This document shows, piece after piece, positions 1-12,900 of a stretch of DNA of 64,000 nt. The position numbers were made by a program, and so were the translations under genes. The stretch comes from Syngnathus acus (Eukaryota > Chordata > Actinopteri > Syngnathiformes > Syngnathidae). The stretch covers positions 3,967,956 to 4,031,955 of the forward strand of contig NC_051095.1 in the NCBI RefSeq assembly GCF_901709675.1, written 5' to 3'. The notes under the pieces are model-generated. The model saw only the letters and a list, made by a program, of their open reading frames with translations. It did not search any database and was not told the origin of the DNA. The first letter of the stretch is position 1, and each line of letters starts with the position of its first letter.

Positions 1-101
1 TGGGTCCAGAAAAAAAATCCAAAAGAAACTTCTCAAAACAGACGGACAATTCTCCCCAGTGGAACGAGTCGAACAAAGCAAAGTGCGCGTAAAGGACAGA
101 C

Positions 102-1348
102 CTCCAGTTGGGATACCGATGTTCGGATCTCTTCGATCTTCAGGAGTCTTTCTTGGATCATCTCCCGAGTCTGCTGCTCCGTCTCTTTGAGCTGGGCCTG
201 TATGTGCAGAAAAAACACATTAATTTCATGAAATTTTAATGAAAATTGCTATTTTGGGAAACATACATCCGGCCTTATATTATATAAGAACATCGTAAAA
301 CAATTACAATTGTTTTGTTTACAATGCTTCAACTGTAACTGTGGCTCTCCTTGCTCACATGAGGACCTTCATTGCTGAGAGGATTCATCTTTATTCGCCC
401 ACCTGCTTCTCTGTCCACGCCGCTTCCACCGTCACGGTGTCGTGATCGGAATGCGTCTCGACCGCGCAGTTGGGACAGATGCACTCCCCGTCGGTGCGAC
501 AGAAAATCTGCCACCAAAGATCGCAATGAATTTGTTGCCGCTGTCAACAAAAAGTGTGCAACCGTGCGGTTACCATGATGCCCCTGTGGTGAAGGTCGCA
601 AAGAGGAATGCTGTTGCCGCTCGCCGCCCCGCTCACGGTGAACCTTCTTCGGCTGTAGGATTCGACCAAGCGCGGGGCCACTTGGGGGGGTCCACCGGGT
701 GCAGAGATCGGACTTTGGACCGGGACGGAAGAGGCCGTGAAGGATGTGGACACGAGAGTCCCGGGGATGGCTTGACCACCTTGTTTGTCAAACAACAGTG
801 GTCGTCAGCCCAGAAGCGCCGCCTAAATTCTTAAATTTCTTCCGACATTGTCGAGCTCCTACATTTTGTCAAGAGCCAACTGACCTTGCTCGTTGATGCT
901 CACTGGCAAGCTAGCGTGGGGTCGTGGCAGCTTCCTTGTCAGTTCGTCCAACAAGTCGTTGGGCATGGCGCACTCTCGCCCTTTTACTTCCTTCTTGTCC
1001 TTGGCCACGCCTCCTCCCTCTGCCCCGCCCCCGGACATGGACCTGAACTGCTCGGTGATCTCACGGAGGGTCCGGTTGATCTGGAGGTCCGGACGTTTCT
1101 GGAAGGTCCTTTTGCACAGAGGACACTGACATACCTGCATAGGGAGAAGACATGGTGATGTTTGAGTGCACGGCAGGGGATTTTTGCGGAGTCCCTCAAG
1201 GATCTACCTTAGCCCCATCCCAGTACTGGTTGATGCAGGCGACGCAAAAGCTGTGGCCACACGGCGTGGACGACGGGTTATTAAAAATGTCCAAGCAGAT
1301 TGAGCACTGGAATTGGTCGAGTGACAGCAGACCACCATATAAGGACAT
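102..1348 (-). CDS. TRIM-family RING/B-box/coiled-coil E3 ubiquitin ligase, 5' part (runs off left edge)
   Basis: Five coding exons fit in frame on the minus strand: 1208-1348, 885-1134, 574-779, 403-507 and 102-197. The start ATG at 1348 gives [18 protein letters not shown], a typical TRIM beginning. RING cysteines and histidine follow (CSIC, then [10 protein letters not shown]), and exon 2 supplies the last pair (CQCPLC). Exon 2 and 3 linkers are Ser/Pro-rich. A type-2 B-box is split by an intron: CDLH at the end of exon 3, then [12 protein letters not shown] and HSDHD in exon 4, with the family spacing of seven residues between the H and the C. Exon 5 is 96 bp, the usual TRIM coiled-coil exon ([15 protein letters not shown]). 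Phases agree at every junction. TRIM ligases transfer ubiquitin and many fish copies act in innate immunity. The C-terminal domain (often PRY-SPRY) lies outside the window, so the exact member cannot be named. Confidence 0.85.
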
Positions 1349-2458
1349 CCTGCGGAAACACACAAGTCACGTGATCAAACAAAACATAATCTTAAAAATA
1401 AACTCGGAAGCGCACCGAAAGACAATGGAAATAAACCACAGTTATGCTGTTTTAGTTATGAGACCATTTTGAAAAAAGTGGAGACGTTTGAGTCAGAGGT
1501 GAAAAGGTCGGGCCCAATGATCGCCGACCCAATTTCGCAGTCCAACTTCAAAACCCAACCTTGAGACGACGGCGACATGTGCGAAGGAGTCCGAGTCAAC
1601 ACACATAAACACGTAAATCTGATTAGGATGAAGCGAAGATTTTAGGAATGAAGCGGAGTGAGATTTTATCACATCCCAAAGACCACATTCTGTACAAAGT
1701 CAATGTTTTTAATATGTTGCTCTTGTCAAGCTGGTTAGCTCCATTCCAAAAAAAACCCAACCATTGTAAAGCTCAAAATATGCCAAAAAATACAAGACCG
1801 AATTACCATGTCAGCAAATTCCTGATGACGTCAACAACATGACATTTACCACTGTTTTGGTTAAGCTGGTTGGTGTCATAACACTCTCAAATACGATAAC
1901 CGGCAATAATAGTATCTTCAGAAGAAAAGGTTGAATTAACTCAAACCAGAGAGTGAAACCAAAGAAATGAAGACATTTGATAGCTTCCTTGTTTCAACCA
2001 CAAATTCCTGTTGGCCTGCCTTCAAATCTCCTCCCGCTGATGACAACCACTTAACTTGACAATTAATTTCCACTTGATGCTTTACTGATGGTCGGGAGTG
2101 TGTACCTGATTCTCAAAGGGTCTTCTCTGACGTCGACGCGGCCCTCTTGAGGATATGGAACCGCTCTGCTGGGAGCCCGTCGTCAAAGTGAGAAATCAGG
2201 GTGTGTGACGACTGCGATTTTCCCCCGAGGCCACGCCCACTTGAGTGTCAACTTCCCGGCTCAATGTGGCCGGACTGGTTGAGTTGGGAGAACTGGGCAC
2301 CTCCACCTTTATTTTGGCCATAACAATTTCTGCTTTTTCCCTTGCGGGGAAGCTTTGCAAAGCTTTCAAAGTAGATTTTTTGAATTTTGTGAAATTATTC
2401 ATGGATGGAATACGTGCTGTATTAACTGAGACATTCCTTTGTATGTGTGTTTACAAAT
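1349..2458. other. intergenic: upstream of the TRIM gene, downstream of tkfc
   Basis: No coding exon can be supported here. The stretch must contain the TRIM promoter and any 5' untranslated exon on the minus strand. A possible noncoding exon end lies near 2104-2112 on the minus strand (CAG followed by gtacac). No TATA box stands out, and the open frames have no family resemblance. Confidence 0.5.
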
Positions 2459-2470
2459 GAAATGCATCCA

Positions 2471-2488
2471 TTTATTCTACACTTTATT
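2471..2488 (-). terminator. tkfc: poly(A) signals of tkfc
   Basis: On the minus strand two AATAAA hexamers occur at 2483-2488 and 2471-2476, 70-90 bp beyond the tkfc stop codon at 2559-2561. Either could direct 3' end formation, which implies a very short 3'UTR of about 100 nt. Confidence 0.65.
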
Positions 2489-2558
2489 TCTTGCGGAATG
2501 GGTCTAACTTTTGTGCACTATGAACTTGTCATACAGTCGTGATGATGCGTTTCTACCA

Positions 2559-5500
2559 CTACGGCTCTTCGAGGGCCTCCACCACGGCGCTCAAAATGGC
2601 GGCGACGGCCTTGGCTCCGGGGTCAGGCAGGGTGAGGCGCTCGGCTGCGATGTAGCTGGCTCTGCCCGCCTTGGCCGCGAGGCTGCGAGTCGATTCGGCG
2701 CCGTCGGCTGCTCTCTGGACAGCGGCGCGAGTCTGTTAGGTTTCTCGCGTGCTTGCGCAATCGCGAGCAGCAATCGGAAAACAGGTTGAGGATGTTTTGC
2801 CGCACCTGAGCAGCTGCTTTCAGCGCGGCCATCTCTCCGCCGGGGGGCGTGCTGTTGACTTTCATCAGCTCGTCTACGGCGGGGCACAGAGCGTCTAACT
2901 GCGGCGGGAGAGGACAGTAAGCGGCTCGGGAAAAACAAACAAAAAAGTGCTGATTAACGTAGAGCAAAAAACATTCCAAGTGACTCACCATGGTTCTGTC
3001 TCCCAAATCAGCACCGCCATATCTGTTGATACCAAAATGGATCCATTTTAGCATTGCCAGTAATAAGTCATCAGATTCTTTCAGGGTCCGGTTTAGTTGA
3101 ACACTAAGCTGATATTTTGCTGGATAAATCACAAAACTGTACCTTTTGCCATCTAGTGGAAAAATCATTTAATTGTTTTCCCTGTCCTGACAGGAGACGT
3201 CATCAGCATTGATAGATGAGCAAAGATATCGTTTGTAGTAAATAAATCATTTTCTGAGCATGATGCCTGCTGATCGGCACATTGGTTGAGATCAAGTCAA
3301 ATACTTACACTCACCTTCTCATGGCCTGCATCCCTGCATGCACTGCATTGGCCCATGCTGCAGCGTGACTCCGCCCCCCGGTCATGTGACCGCTCGCTGC
3401 CGTGAGGAACAAACTGTACAACTGACAAAGACATCAATGGGTGAAAAATGCAAAAATTCTTAAAAAACAAAATAAAATCTTAATCACTTACTGCGCCTGA
3501 AGAGCCGCCCATTTTCTCCTGAACCAATCCAGCAAGGGCAGACAACAGTTGCCCGGGGCAACCGGGGACCACGTGACTCTGGAGCCACACCTGAATGGCT
3601 GAGTGAGCATTGTCTTTCAATGAAGTGTGGTTCTCAAACTGAGACCCGGAGACCCCAATGATGCTGCGAGTCCTAATATTGAGGTCCGTGAAAACAATTG
3701 GTCACCTTTGGCCGCCTGCGCATGAGTATTCCCACAGTCGCCGTCCCCGGAAGCACGGTCCAATGCGTTGAGCTCTTCCTGGTATTCCAAAAGTGTAGAA
3801 CACACCCTCTCCAGCACCTTGCGCATCACAGGACTTTGGGGTCCTAGCAGGGAGGGAAACTACCAGTAAACAGGAAGTCAAGGTGGTGCACCCCGAGAGG
3901 ACACCCGGTTCGGTCACAAAGGTGCAACAAGGCGCTCTAGCCACAAAATCACGGCTAGTCACGTGTTTAAAAATAAAAACTGCAGACACATAAATTATTC
4001 CATGAGTCTCAACCTTCGAGCAGCACATCTTGGGGCCCTCCTGTAGACATCGGGGTCGGGTCTGTGAGGTAGCTGCGGCCACTCGCACAACCGCCGCTTA
4101 GGTTCGGCCAGGCGGGGGCACTAGTCTTGGCATCTAGATGAGAACGGGAGGGAAACATTGTAAGCTTCAAATATAGCGGCTCCTCCTCTGTGCTCATTGT
4201 GTTTTAGTAAAGTACCACATTCAACAATAAACATAAAGGGGAACATTTGATCACATCACATTTTATATTTGCCTGTTTTAAAGAGTTGTGTCTCCTTTAC
4301 CAAAGAGTTTAAGTATTTCAGGATTGGCCCTCATCATGGTCAGCGACATTCCAGCCATCTCCAGTGAGGTCATGAAAGACCCGGCCATCACCCTGGCGAC
4401 CACCATCCCACGATTTTCTGCAAGCATTTGGAGACCATGAGTGCTGTGGGTTATTTTTGTTCATTAGCATGTGATCAAATGCGTCATCACCCAGACAGAG
4501 GATGGCGGCACGAGTCACCACGGCCATCTCCAGACGTGACAGCGCCCCGAGATTGTTCACGCAGACAACGAGCACGTCACCTTTGTCAGAGTGGCACAAC
4601 GGCTCAAAATAAAACACAAATGGGAGGTCGCAAGCAGGATGCCCGGCCTACCAGTCTGCAGGTGCAAGCACGACTGACTCGCCGCGTTGGTCATGTGATC
4701 AATCATGGCTGACACCACTTCGTCTGCTGTCGCTACCTGGTGGCCAGAAATACGAGAGGGCATCTACAAAAGTTTTGCTCACTTTGGGACTCACCTTTGA
4801 TCTTCTGACCCCAGGCTCCCCGTGGATTCCTGCACGAGACAAACAGCACTTGGCCAAGGAAGTTCTGTTTTAATAAAAATAGTGCAGCAATCTTGGCTAA
4901 CTAGTCACACATTCACTTATCAAATTTTTTTTTAGGGGGCATCACTATGTGAATTTTGAGGGGGTGACTGCACATCAATCTCCATGCTCACCCAGGCCGA
5001 GCTCCATGTCACCTGGAGGAAGCTCAAAAGATGGCCGACAGCCCGGAACGCTGCACGGAGAAAAGCTGACTCCCAGCGTACCTGGAACACAACGCGGCGT
5101 TGTTTCCTGCTAGTCGGAAAACGGGAACAATCCGGCACGGAGCCTCACCTATGCCTTGCAAAACCTCCGTCACCTTGGCAACGATATGGACCAATGAGCA
5201 GCCTTCGTCCGCTAAGGCACCTGCCAGCTAAAGTAAACGTGTCATTACATCCTCCAAATGTGTTTTTGACACTGGGGGGATATTTCGGCGTTTGTCTTTT
5301 TTACCTTGTGAATGAGAATAGTGCCACACAAGCCCCGCTTCCCGGCCTTACTGGGGCAGGTGAAAGCGCAGTCGTCAGCGACGACCACCATTTCAACATC
5401 CACCCCGTGGTTGCGGGCCTGCTCTGCGGCCAGCCCAAAGTTGAGACGGTCTCCCGTGTAGTTCTTTACGATGAGAAGGACCCCAGATGCTCCTGAAGGG

Positions 5501-6416
5501 TCAGAGCCATGATTCATCATTTAAAAGCCGGTCACTGCTTTGATTGTGTTTGGGCCAGCAGATTGGGAACAACAGGTCAACTTACCTGCACCGTGTAGGC
5601 AAAGTATGGCAGCCAAGATGCTGGCAGGAGGTGGAGATGCAAAGACGCCCCCCGCGACTGCCGCCGACAGCATACCAGCACCCACGTAACCTGGACGCAA
5701 CGTTTTCAAAGAGTTGCCATGTGGGCTGTTTGAGAGGTGTCAGACGTACCCCCGTGTGCAGGCTCGTGTCCGGATCCTCCTCCTGACAAAAGCGCCACTT
5801 TGCCGCTCATTTGGTCCAGGTCTGAGCGCAGCACGACTCGGTGGCCCCGCAGCAGAGACAGCCCGCTGGAGGCCCGGACGAGGCCGCAGAGAGCCTCATC
5901 AACGCAGTCCTCTGTAGAGTTGATCAGCTTCTTTGGGGGCTGCAACACAAAAGAAAAAAGTTTGCAAGATTCCTATGACATGGACTCAAATTGAGTACAT
6001 TTTCTTTTATGGTTTGTTAAACAACACCAGCCTTGGACGATCAATCAATAGCTCCTTAATTCGGAACAATTAGAGATTGGTGACATACATCACAAATTCT
6101 GCCTTCAGAGAGAAACAAATACTAGTTTGTAGTAGGTATTTATTAAAAAAAGTGTCCACATCATGAAGTTCGTACTTTGCAACCACAGCAGTTTTTAATA
6201 TTTCTGTTAGGCATTTTAGCTCCATGAGTCAATATTGTGAAATGAGCAAGTCTAGGCTGTCGTTCACGCACGGACTTTGATCTCAGTCTGCAAAAACGTC
6301 TTTTTAAAGGTGTCAAAAGTCCTCATAACAAATACAAACAAGCGGGAAAGTGCTGGACTCTAAGGCTGCCTCTTGAGTCTCTGCATTAAAAAAAAAAAAA
6401 AAATTCTTACCTCCAT
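2559..6416 (-). CDS. tkfc: triokinase/FMN cyclase (dihydroxyacetone kinase 2 family), complete
   Basis: Seventeen exons read in frame on the minus strand: 6411-6416, 5750-5939, 5586-5690, 5305-5492, 5149-5227, 4992-5081, 4795-4829, 4652-4736, 4491-4580, 4301-4417, 4014-4133, 3706-3843, 3492-3598, 3315-3421, 2989-3022, 2806-2898, 2559-2732. Total 1758 bp, 585 residues, close to human TKFC (575). Exon 1 codes only Met-Glu. The N-terminal DhaK domain shows GGGSGHEP (about residues 55-62), [12 protein letters not shown] and GIHGEPG, whose His (about 222) is the residue that binds dihydroxyacetone covalently in this family. The C-terminal DhaL domain has the metal/ATP motif GDGDCG (401-406), EKMGGSSGA and [13 protein letters not shown]. 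The enzyme phosphorylates dihydroxyacetone and glyceraldehyde with ATP and cyclises FAD to cyclic FMN; it is cytosolic. After the catalytic loop the protein reads VRRSK where human has VRRIK. No frame break is present. Confidence 0.95.
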
Positions 6417-6969
6417 GACAAGTTGACAACACTCGTGGGCGCGCTCCCTCTTTGCTCAGCGTGTGACGTCACACAGATCCAACTGGATTTTCTCCCTTCG
6501 AAATAAAAGTACTCAATCGGTATAGTTATCAAATTAAATGTTTAACGATGCGAGAGGGTGACCAAAAATATTAAGAGACCTTGGATTTAATTCACGACCT
6601 GTATCGTATTATCTTTTTATTTTATAAGCAAAAAAAGAGCACTGGTTTGCTGGGCAAAACTTACGATTCAAACCAAAATGTTTCTAGTTTAGTGACAAAT
6701 AATATACACGTTCACATGGCGATCGGATGAAATGTAAACAAACCGATGCATTGTGACTGATTTTATCACGCTACACGCCGGCAGTCTATTATGTGCATAT
6801 GAAGCGATTATAAACAGGCGTAGCACCGCTCAGTCGGGTTGTCCCGAGCTCACATATCGAAGCAACCCCCGGCGGCGCGACATGACGCACTGAGCTGAGC
6901 CCAGCTCGCTCGTCCGCTCAACCCAGCTCGGTTCAACTCATCTCGGAACCGTCCGGAGCAACATGCGCC
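6417..6969. promoter_or_regulatory. divergent promoter region shared by tkfc (minus) and exoc6b (plus)
   Basis: Only 553 bp separate the two start codons, which point away from each other. The 14-bp perfect palindrome GTGTGACGTCACAC at 6461-6474 contains a full CRE (TGACGTCA, 6464-6471) close to the tkfc start. The exoc6b side (6830-6969) is GC-rich, with repeated CCCAGCTCG-type words and no TATA box, typical of a housekeeping promoter. The start sites themselves cannot be seen. Confidence 0.6.
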
Positions 6970-9900
6970 ATGGCGAGCGTGGAGACAGCCGCCGAGCACG
7001 AGCGAATTCTCCGCGAGATCGAGAGCACGGACACCAACTGTATCGGTCCGACGCTGCGGTAGGTCTTCGTCGGCCAAAACTTTAAAATGACGACGTCCAT
7101 TATCGGACAGCTAGCAAACACGCCTTTTTTTTTTCTTTTTTAGCTGATGTTAAATGATAAAGAGCTTAGCTTCGGCGAATGAGCTTTTGTTCACGAATAG
7201 ATGTTGGCTGGCTACCTTTAGCTGATTGCGCTAACTGATTATAATGTCGGTCACTGCTGTCGGATGTGACATACCGGGGTGTCGAACCCGAAACATTCGG
7301 GTTGAAAGAAGGCTACACTGGTCCACTTGTTTGAGTGGCTGGCAAGTGGAAACAAGTGGGGCAGTATTTCTGCCAAGTGTGTCAAATCCAAGAGTTCAGG
7401 AACAAAGTTGAGGTGTCGGAGGTATTCAGATCACATCTTCCAGCACGGTGCGGTAGTGGGGAACACGTCTGCCTCACAAGTCTGAGGTCATGGGGTTCGA
7501 ATCTCAGGGCCGGCCTTCGACATCCAAAAACATGCAAGTTAGATGAATTGAAGTTTCATAATTTGTTAATGCTACTTGCTACTATGCTTTTCAAGTGCCT
7601 CCAGCTCATCTGTGACCCAGGATAAGAACAGAAAATCAATCAATTAATAGATTGCAATGCAAGCGTCCAATCACTGAATCACATTACATTGACGTCATCG
7701 CTTATGCCGCTCATAGCCACTAGGGGGGGGACATGTCCACCGAGTCAAAGGTAGGAACTATTCAATCCATTGAAGAAAGCGTTCCTGGTTGCGTGAGCAG
7801 GATGAGACAAGCAGCAACATTCTTCTGATGCGTTTTGGAGTCGCCCAATCGAATGGCAGTGATGGCGCTAATGCTTTGCTCATTCAATGACTTGTTGTGC
7901 TGTGGATCTTCAGAAACTCAGTTATCGCACACCCTATTTAGTTGGCTGACGCACACACACACGTATCCATTGTACTCCTCAACACGTTGGCCACTTCCTG
8001 GTTGGTAGGAGGCTTGGGGATTTACGCAGGTGTACAAAGCAAAAGAACACAGGAAGAAGCTCATCCTTTGTTGCTTAAAATAGAACCGCGAGCCTGCGTC
8101 TGCCTTCCTGCTCCTTCACCTCCCAACCATCTAGTGCTTCCAGTCTGCCTCCCCGACAGGAAATCACATGACCCTTCTCCCCCGTCTTGTCCAGGTCGGT
8201 GTACGATGGCCAGGAACATGGCCTGTTCATGGCCAAGCTGGATGCACGGATCAGGAACCACGACCGCGAGATCGAGAAGATGTGCAACCATCACTTCCAG
8301 GGCTTTGTCGACTCCATCACGGAGCTGCTGAAAGTGCGCGGCGAGGCGCAGAAGCTGAAGGTAGCGTGGGGGTGAAGACGAGGGCAGACGTCATATCACC
8401 TTCCTCACCTGTCGCTCCTTTTTCACACTTCAGAGTCAGGTGACTGAGACCAACAGGTCTATTCAGGGCGATGGCAAAGAGGCAAGTCTCATCACCGCCA
8501 CCCTAAACCTTCACCTCAATTATCCTCACAAGTTTTCCTGCTCTTGTGCAGCTCATGAGCTCCATGGAGGAGCTGAGACAGTGTCGAGTGCAACAGAGAA
8601 ACATTGCGACCACTGTCGACAAACTGACGCACTGCCTGCCAGGTAACACACACGCACAGATAAGCACACAACCCATCCATCAGGTCCTGACACAAACTTT
8701 TTTTTTTGGGGGGGGTGCCAGTCCTGGAGATGTACAGACGCCTCCAGGAGCAAATGGACGCCAAAAGGTATGACAGCAGAGTGTGTCTCATGCAAAGCAC
8801 ATGTCCGAGCAGCAGGTGGTGCTCTATGACCTGCTAATGTAAATACAAATAATACAAATACAATACAAATTCAATTCACGATTTGTGTTTCTCTCAGTGG
8901 AAACTTTACACAATTTGACTATTAACTAAAAATCTTTGAGGGGATGGGCGGTATAACTTATTTGGATTTTATTTAATTCTGTCAATCTTTGGTCCCTATT
9001 GCTTGCGAATATCAATCAGGTTATATTATGACACACTGGAGTAGAATGTTATCCTGTGAGGTAGTTTACCAACCATCCACGAGGTGGCACCAGAGTACTA
9101 GGAATTTCTTCCAAATGGCCCGTCCCTGACCTGAAGACAGAAGTCTCTGCTCATAAATGAATGCTTTGTTTGTGTGCTTTTTTGTGTCCCCTCTGAGAGC
9201 ACAGAGCATCATAAGGTCAGCCAACGTTGACACATGCACAAATATGCGTGTGTGTGTGTGTGTCTTCTGTGATTGTGCTAATTTTCCCCTCATGTCTGAG
9301 AGTATTGTATTTAAAAAAAAAAAATTTCGTGTGTTTTAGGTACTACCCAGCTCTGCGCACCTCGGAGCAGCTGGAGCAGACATGTCTTCCAAGGGCAGGC
9401 CAGTACCGGTTCTGCACCATCATGGCGGAAAATCTTCCCAAGTTGCGGACGCAGATCCGCGACACGGCCATGACCCAGCTCAAGGACTTCCTGGAGAGCA
9501 TCCGGAAACACTCGGACAAGATTGGAGAGACGGCTATCAGACAGGTATGTCGGGACAGGGGCCGTGGCGGTCAGACGCTGGATTACCTCTGCGCGCGTTG
9601 ACAAGGGCACACACACGCCATTCATCAAGCGTCCTCTCATATTTTTGCGCTCTGTGCGCGCACACATGCAGAAATCTGCTTTTCAGCACTTAGCTCATTG
9701 TTTTTGTGTTTTCCAAGGCCAAGGAAGCTCCAAGTGGAGGCCTCTTGTTTATTTGGAGAGTGTTGTTGGGTGAAAAGTGCAGGAAGAGGTGGGGGGGGAC
9801 GGGAACAGGCAAGGAACGGTTGGCCAGGGACAGATGAGCCTCCGAGGAAAAGCGGGCCGACTGTCTTGTCGAGCTGCGCAACCGTGATCTGAAATAAATA

Positions 9901-12900
9901 CAACACCTTTTATTGTTCTATCGCCGGCGGCTCTAAAAATGTTCCGAGCGGTTCAAATGTTACTCATGTTTGTCGCCATTGTTCAGCCACAAACTCGTCT
10001 GTCCCGGAACGTCTTCCTTTCCATGTCCTCATCTTTCCATGCATTGGCTCCCTCGCCTCCTCTCGCGTATTTACTCGGAGAAAGACGCCGGGTGTTCGGT
10101 AGTCCGAAACACGCGCGCGCGCGCTAATGGGAAACAGATTGTTGGGTCTGTGAAGTGGAAGAAGATTGATTACCTGTATTTAGTTACTGAACACACACAT
10201 GCGTGCGCGCGTGGCGGAGAGTACCCGCTGGGTCGCCATCATAGAGAAAACGCAGCGGCTGCCCCCGGCCGGCGCGCCGCGTCTGCCCGCCGAGTTCACC
10301 GCCGGCCGGGGACGCCCCCCCGTCTGGAGCTTTCCTGTTTCTGACCTGCCGAATCGATTCAGTGACATTGAGCGGCACCGTGTCACCTTTCTAATGGCCG
10401 CTGATCCGTTTGTGGGTTTCAGGCCCAGCTGCAGCGCTCTCTGGACAGCTCCACGCAACCTGGGGTTGTCGTGGGCCGGCGCCCCGGGAGACAGCCGGCG
10501 GCCGGCAGGTTCACACAGAGCAACGGGCAGGTCGACAGGCTGGAATTGGACTCTGGCGTCCTGGATTTGGGGGATGAAGAGGAGACTGACCAAGTGAGTC
10601 ACACACACACACAACAATTGGACTCGGTTGTTTCAATTTGAAAACGTGTGCTGAAGTGAAAAGCAGAAACAAATAGTGGCGCATTAATGGGAATGTGGGA
10701 ATTAACGAGGATGTTTACTCGGAACTTGTGCCACTATTGCCAAAGTGCGGGGACAATGAACTCCTCGAGTTGCCCCTGGCGGGATCCGAGCTCTTTTATG
10801 CCGCCGACGTGTTCGCGTTCAAGGAAGGCCGAGCACAATGCGGCTGAACTTGTCACCCTGGTGCTGCCATTCTCTTCGCAGGTCCCCGTTGTCCCTTTTG
10901 GCTTATTTACGTCCTGTAAACTGGCCCGAAGCCTCGGCTCCCACAAAGGCGTGACCCCGCGGTCGCCGGGGTTACGGCCGCGTCGGCGCCCGTGCCAACC
11001 TTACGCCGTCCCTGCCCCTGGCATGTCTTCCCCTTCCCGTCATTCACGGCTGTCCCCTTGAGTCTCTTCTTCCTCTGCTCCTTTTGTCCTCCTCCTTTCC
11101 TCCTCAAGGCCTCGAGATTTTTTTTTACCTGCTTTCCCCGTCTCTGGAATGTCATCGTGCCTCCTCCTATATTCTCGTGAGTGACCTCAAGCAGTTCAGT
11201 CCTCAACAAGCACTTCCTGTTTGCTTGTGCGCAGGTGACCGGCGCCCAGGATTTGGTGGACTTCTCACCGGTGTACCGCTGTCTCCACATCTACACTGTG
11301 CTGGTGAGCTCATCACACCTCCTGGACCAATTGGAACACCTTGGTTCCGAACCTCTCGGCAGCTCAAGAAAGACGTTGCGAAATGATGCGACACTTGGGT
11401 AGCTGCTTCTATGGAATTAGCGACGAGCGACAGCGGCTCGTCGCATGTTGCAGCTTGATGGGGGGAAAGTTCCGATGAAGCGGAGAAGAAGAACCTGGCT
11501 GAGGTCCAACCAGGTGGCCGCAGTGTGTGTGTCATGTCAGTTGGAGTGTATGGGTGGAGGTGTAGCCTGGGCCACAACTGAGTTAGCTCCACATTTTGTG
11601 TGCGCGCGGCTGCAGGCTTTTAGGGGTTGTGACCGGGGCAACACATCGACTGAGTTGACTGTTTCTGTTCACCGTATGTCTGTGTGTGTGTGTGTGTACG
11701 TGCGCTCTCTGGCAGGGGGACAGGAAGTGCATGAACTTTGACAGGAAGGAGAAAGTGAGCGATGGCGGGAGGGAGCCGAGGGAAGAGAGAGGTTAGGGAG
11801 AGGCTAACTGGGTGACATGACGGCGAGGAAAGAGGTCAGCAAAAGGTTTGCGGCGAGCGAGAGCGCGTTAGCTACACGCTAGTAGCTGACAGTAGCCTGA
11901 CATCACTTAGCGATACTAATGCCTTGTTGTTTTTCTCCCCCCACTCCCCGCCCGCCCGCCGGGACCCCGAGGTGAAAAAGGTTAAATCTTTCAGCACCTT
12001 CTCCTGACACGGCACACTACTTTCCCTGCTCCCTACCACTTGACCTCGTTATCTACTCGCTGGTCTTATCCGCGCGCCCCCTCCCCCGCAAAAGAAGAGC
12101 AGCCGTGATAAGGTGCTGCGTCATGGAAGGAGGAGATACCAGCGCTTTTAGTTTGATGCTGGACGCTTCAGTCCAGCTTTATCTCAACTCCAGGCGCGCG
12201 TTATCGCAACTTTCCCATCACAGAGTCATTCTGGCCTTCCATGCCGTTTGGTCACATCCTCCCGGCGCATCTCACGGGTTTTAACACCACGGCACGCTCC
12301 CACTTGTACCTGTAATGTGTGTTGCAGGGCTTGCGTGATGTGTTTGAGAACTACTACCGAAAGCAACGGAGGAAACAGGCTCGCCTCGTGCTGCAGCCGC
12401 ACTCTAACATGGTATCACGTCACTTCGTTTGTGTCCACACACACACCCCGCTAACCGCACTCCCGTAACGTGGATGACAAAAACTGACCACCTTTTGAAT
12501 CTCTCAAATTCCCAAAATATGCTCATGTGTTGTTCTCCCTTCCAGCACGAAACTCTGGAGGGCTACCGACGCTACTTCAATCAGATCGTCGGGTACGCCG
12601 GGTCCGTTTGGACGTGACGCGGTGACAAAAGTACGATGACATCACCTGCAGCGTATGCTCTTCTCAGGTTCTTCGTGGTGGAGGATCACGTGCTTCACAC
12701 CACGCAAGGTTTGGTCAACAGAGCCTATGTGGAGGAGCTGTGGGAGCTGGCGCTGTCCAAAATCGTGGCCGCTTTGAGGACGCACTCTGTAAAGACACGC
12801 ATGACGTGAGCGGGAAAAACACGCGCGCAAACACGTACTGATCCCGAGCGTGTGTTCGCAGTCTTACTGTGACGACCCGGATCTGGTGCTGGATCTGAAG

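Noticed and set aside
1180-1230. Plus-strand reading [11 protein letters not shown], like the reverse transcriptase block of LINEs
   Set aside because: It straddles the 73-bp TRIM intron 1 and the end of the TRIM RING exon on the other strand, and no neighbouring reverse transcriptase block is present. Most likely chance.
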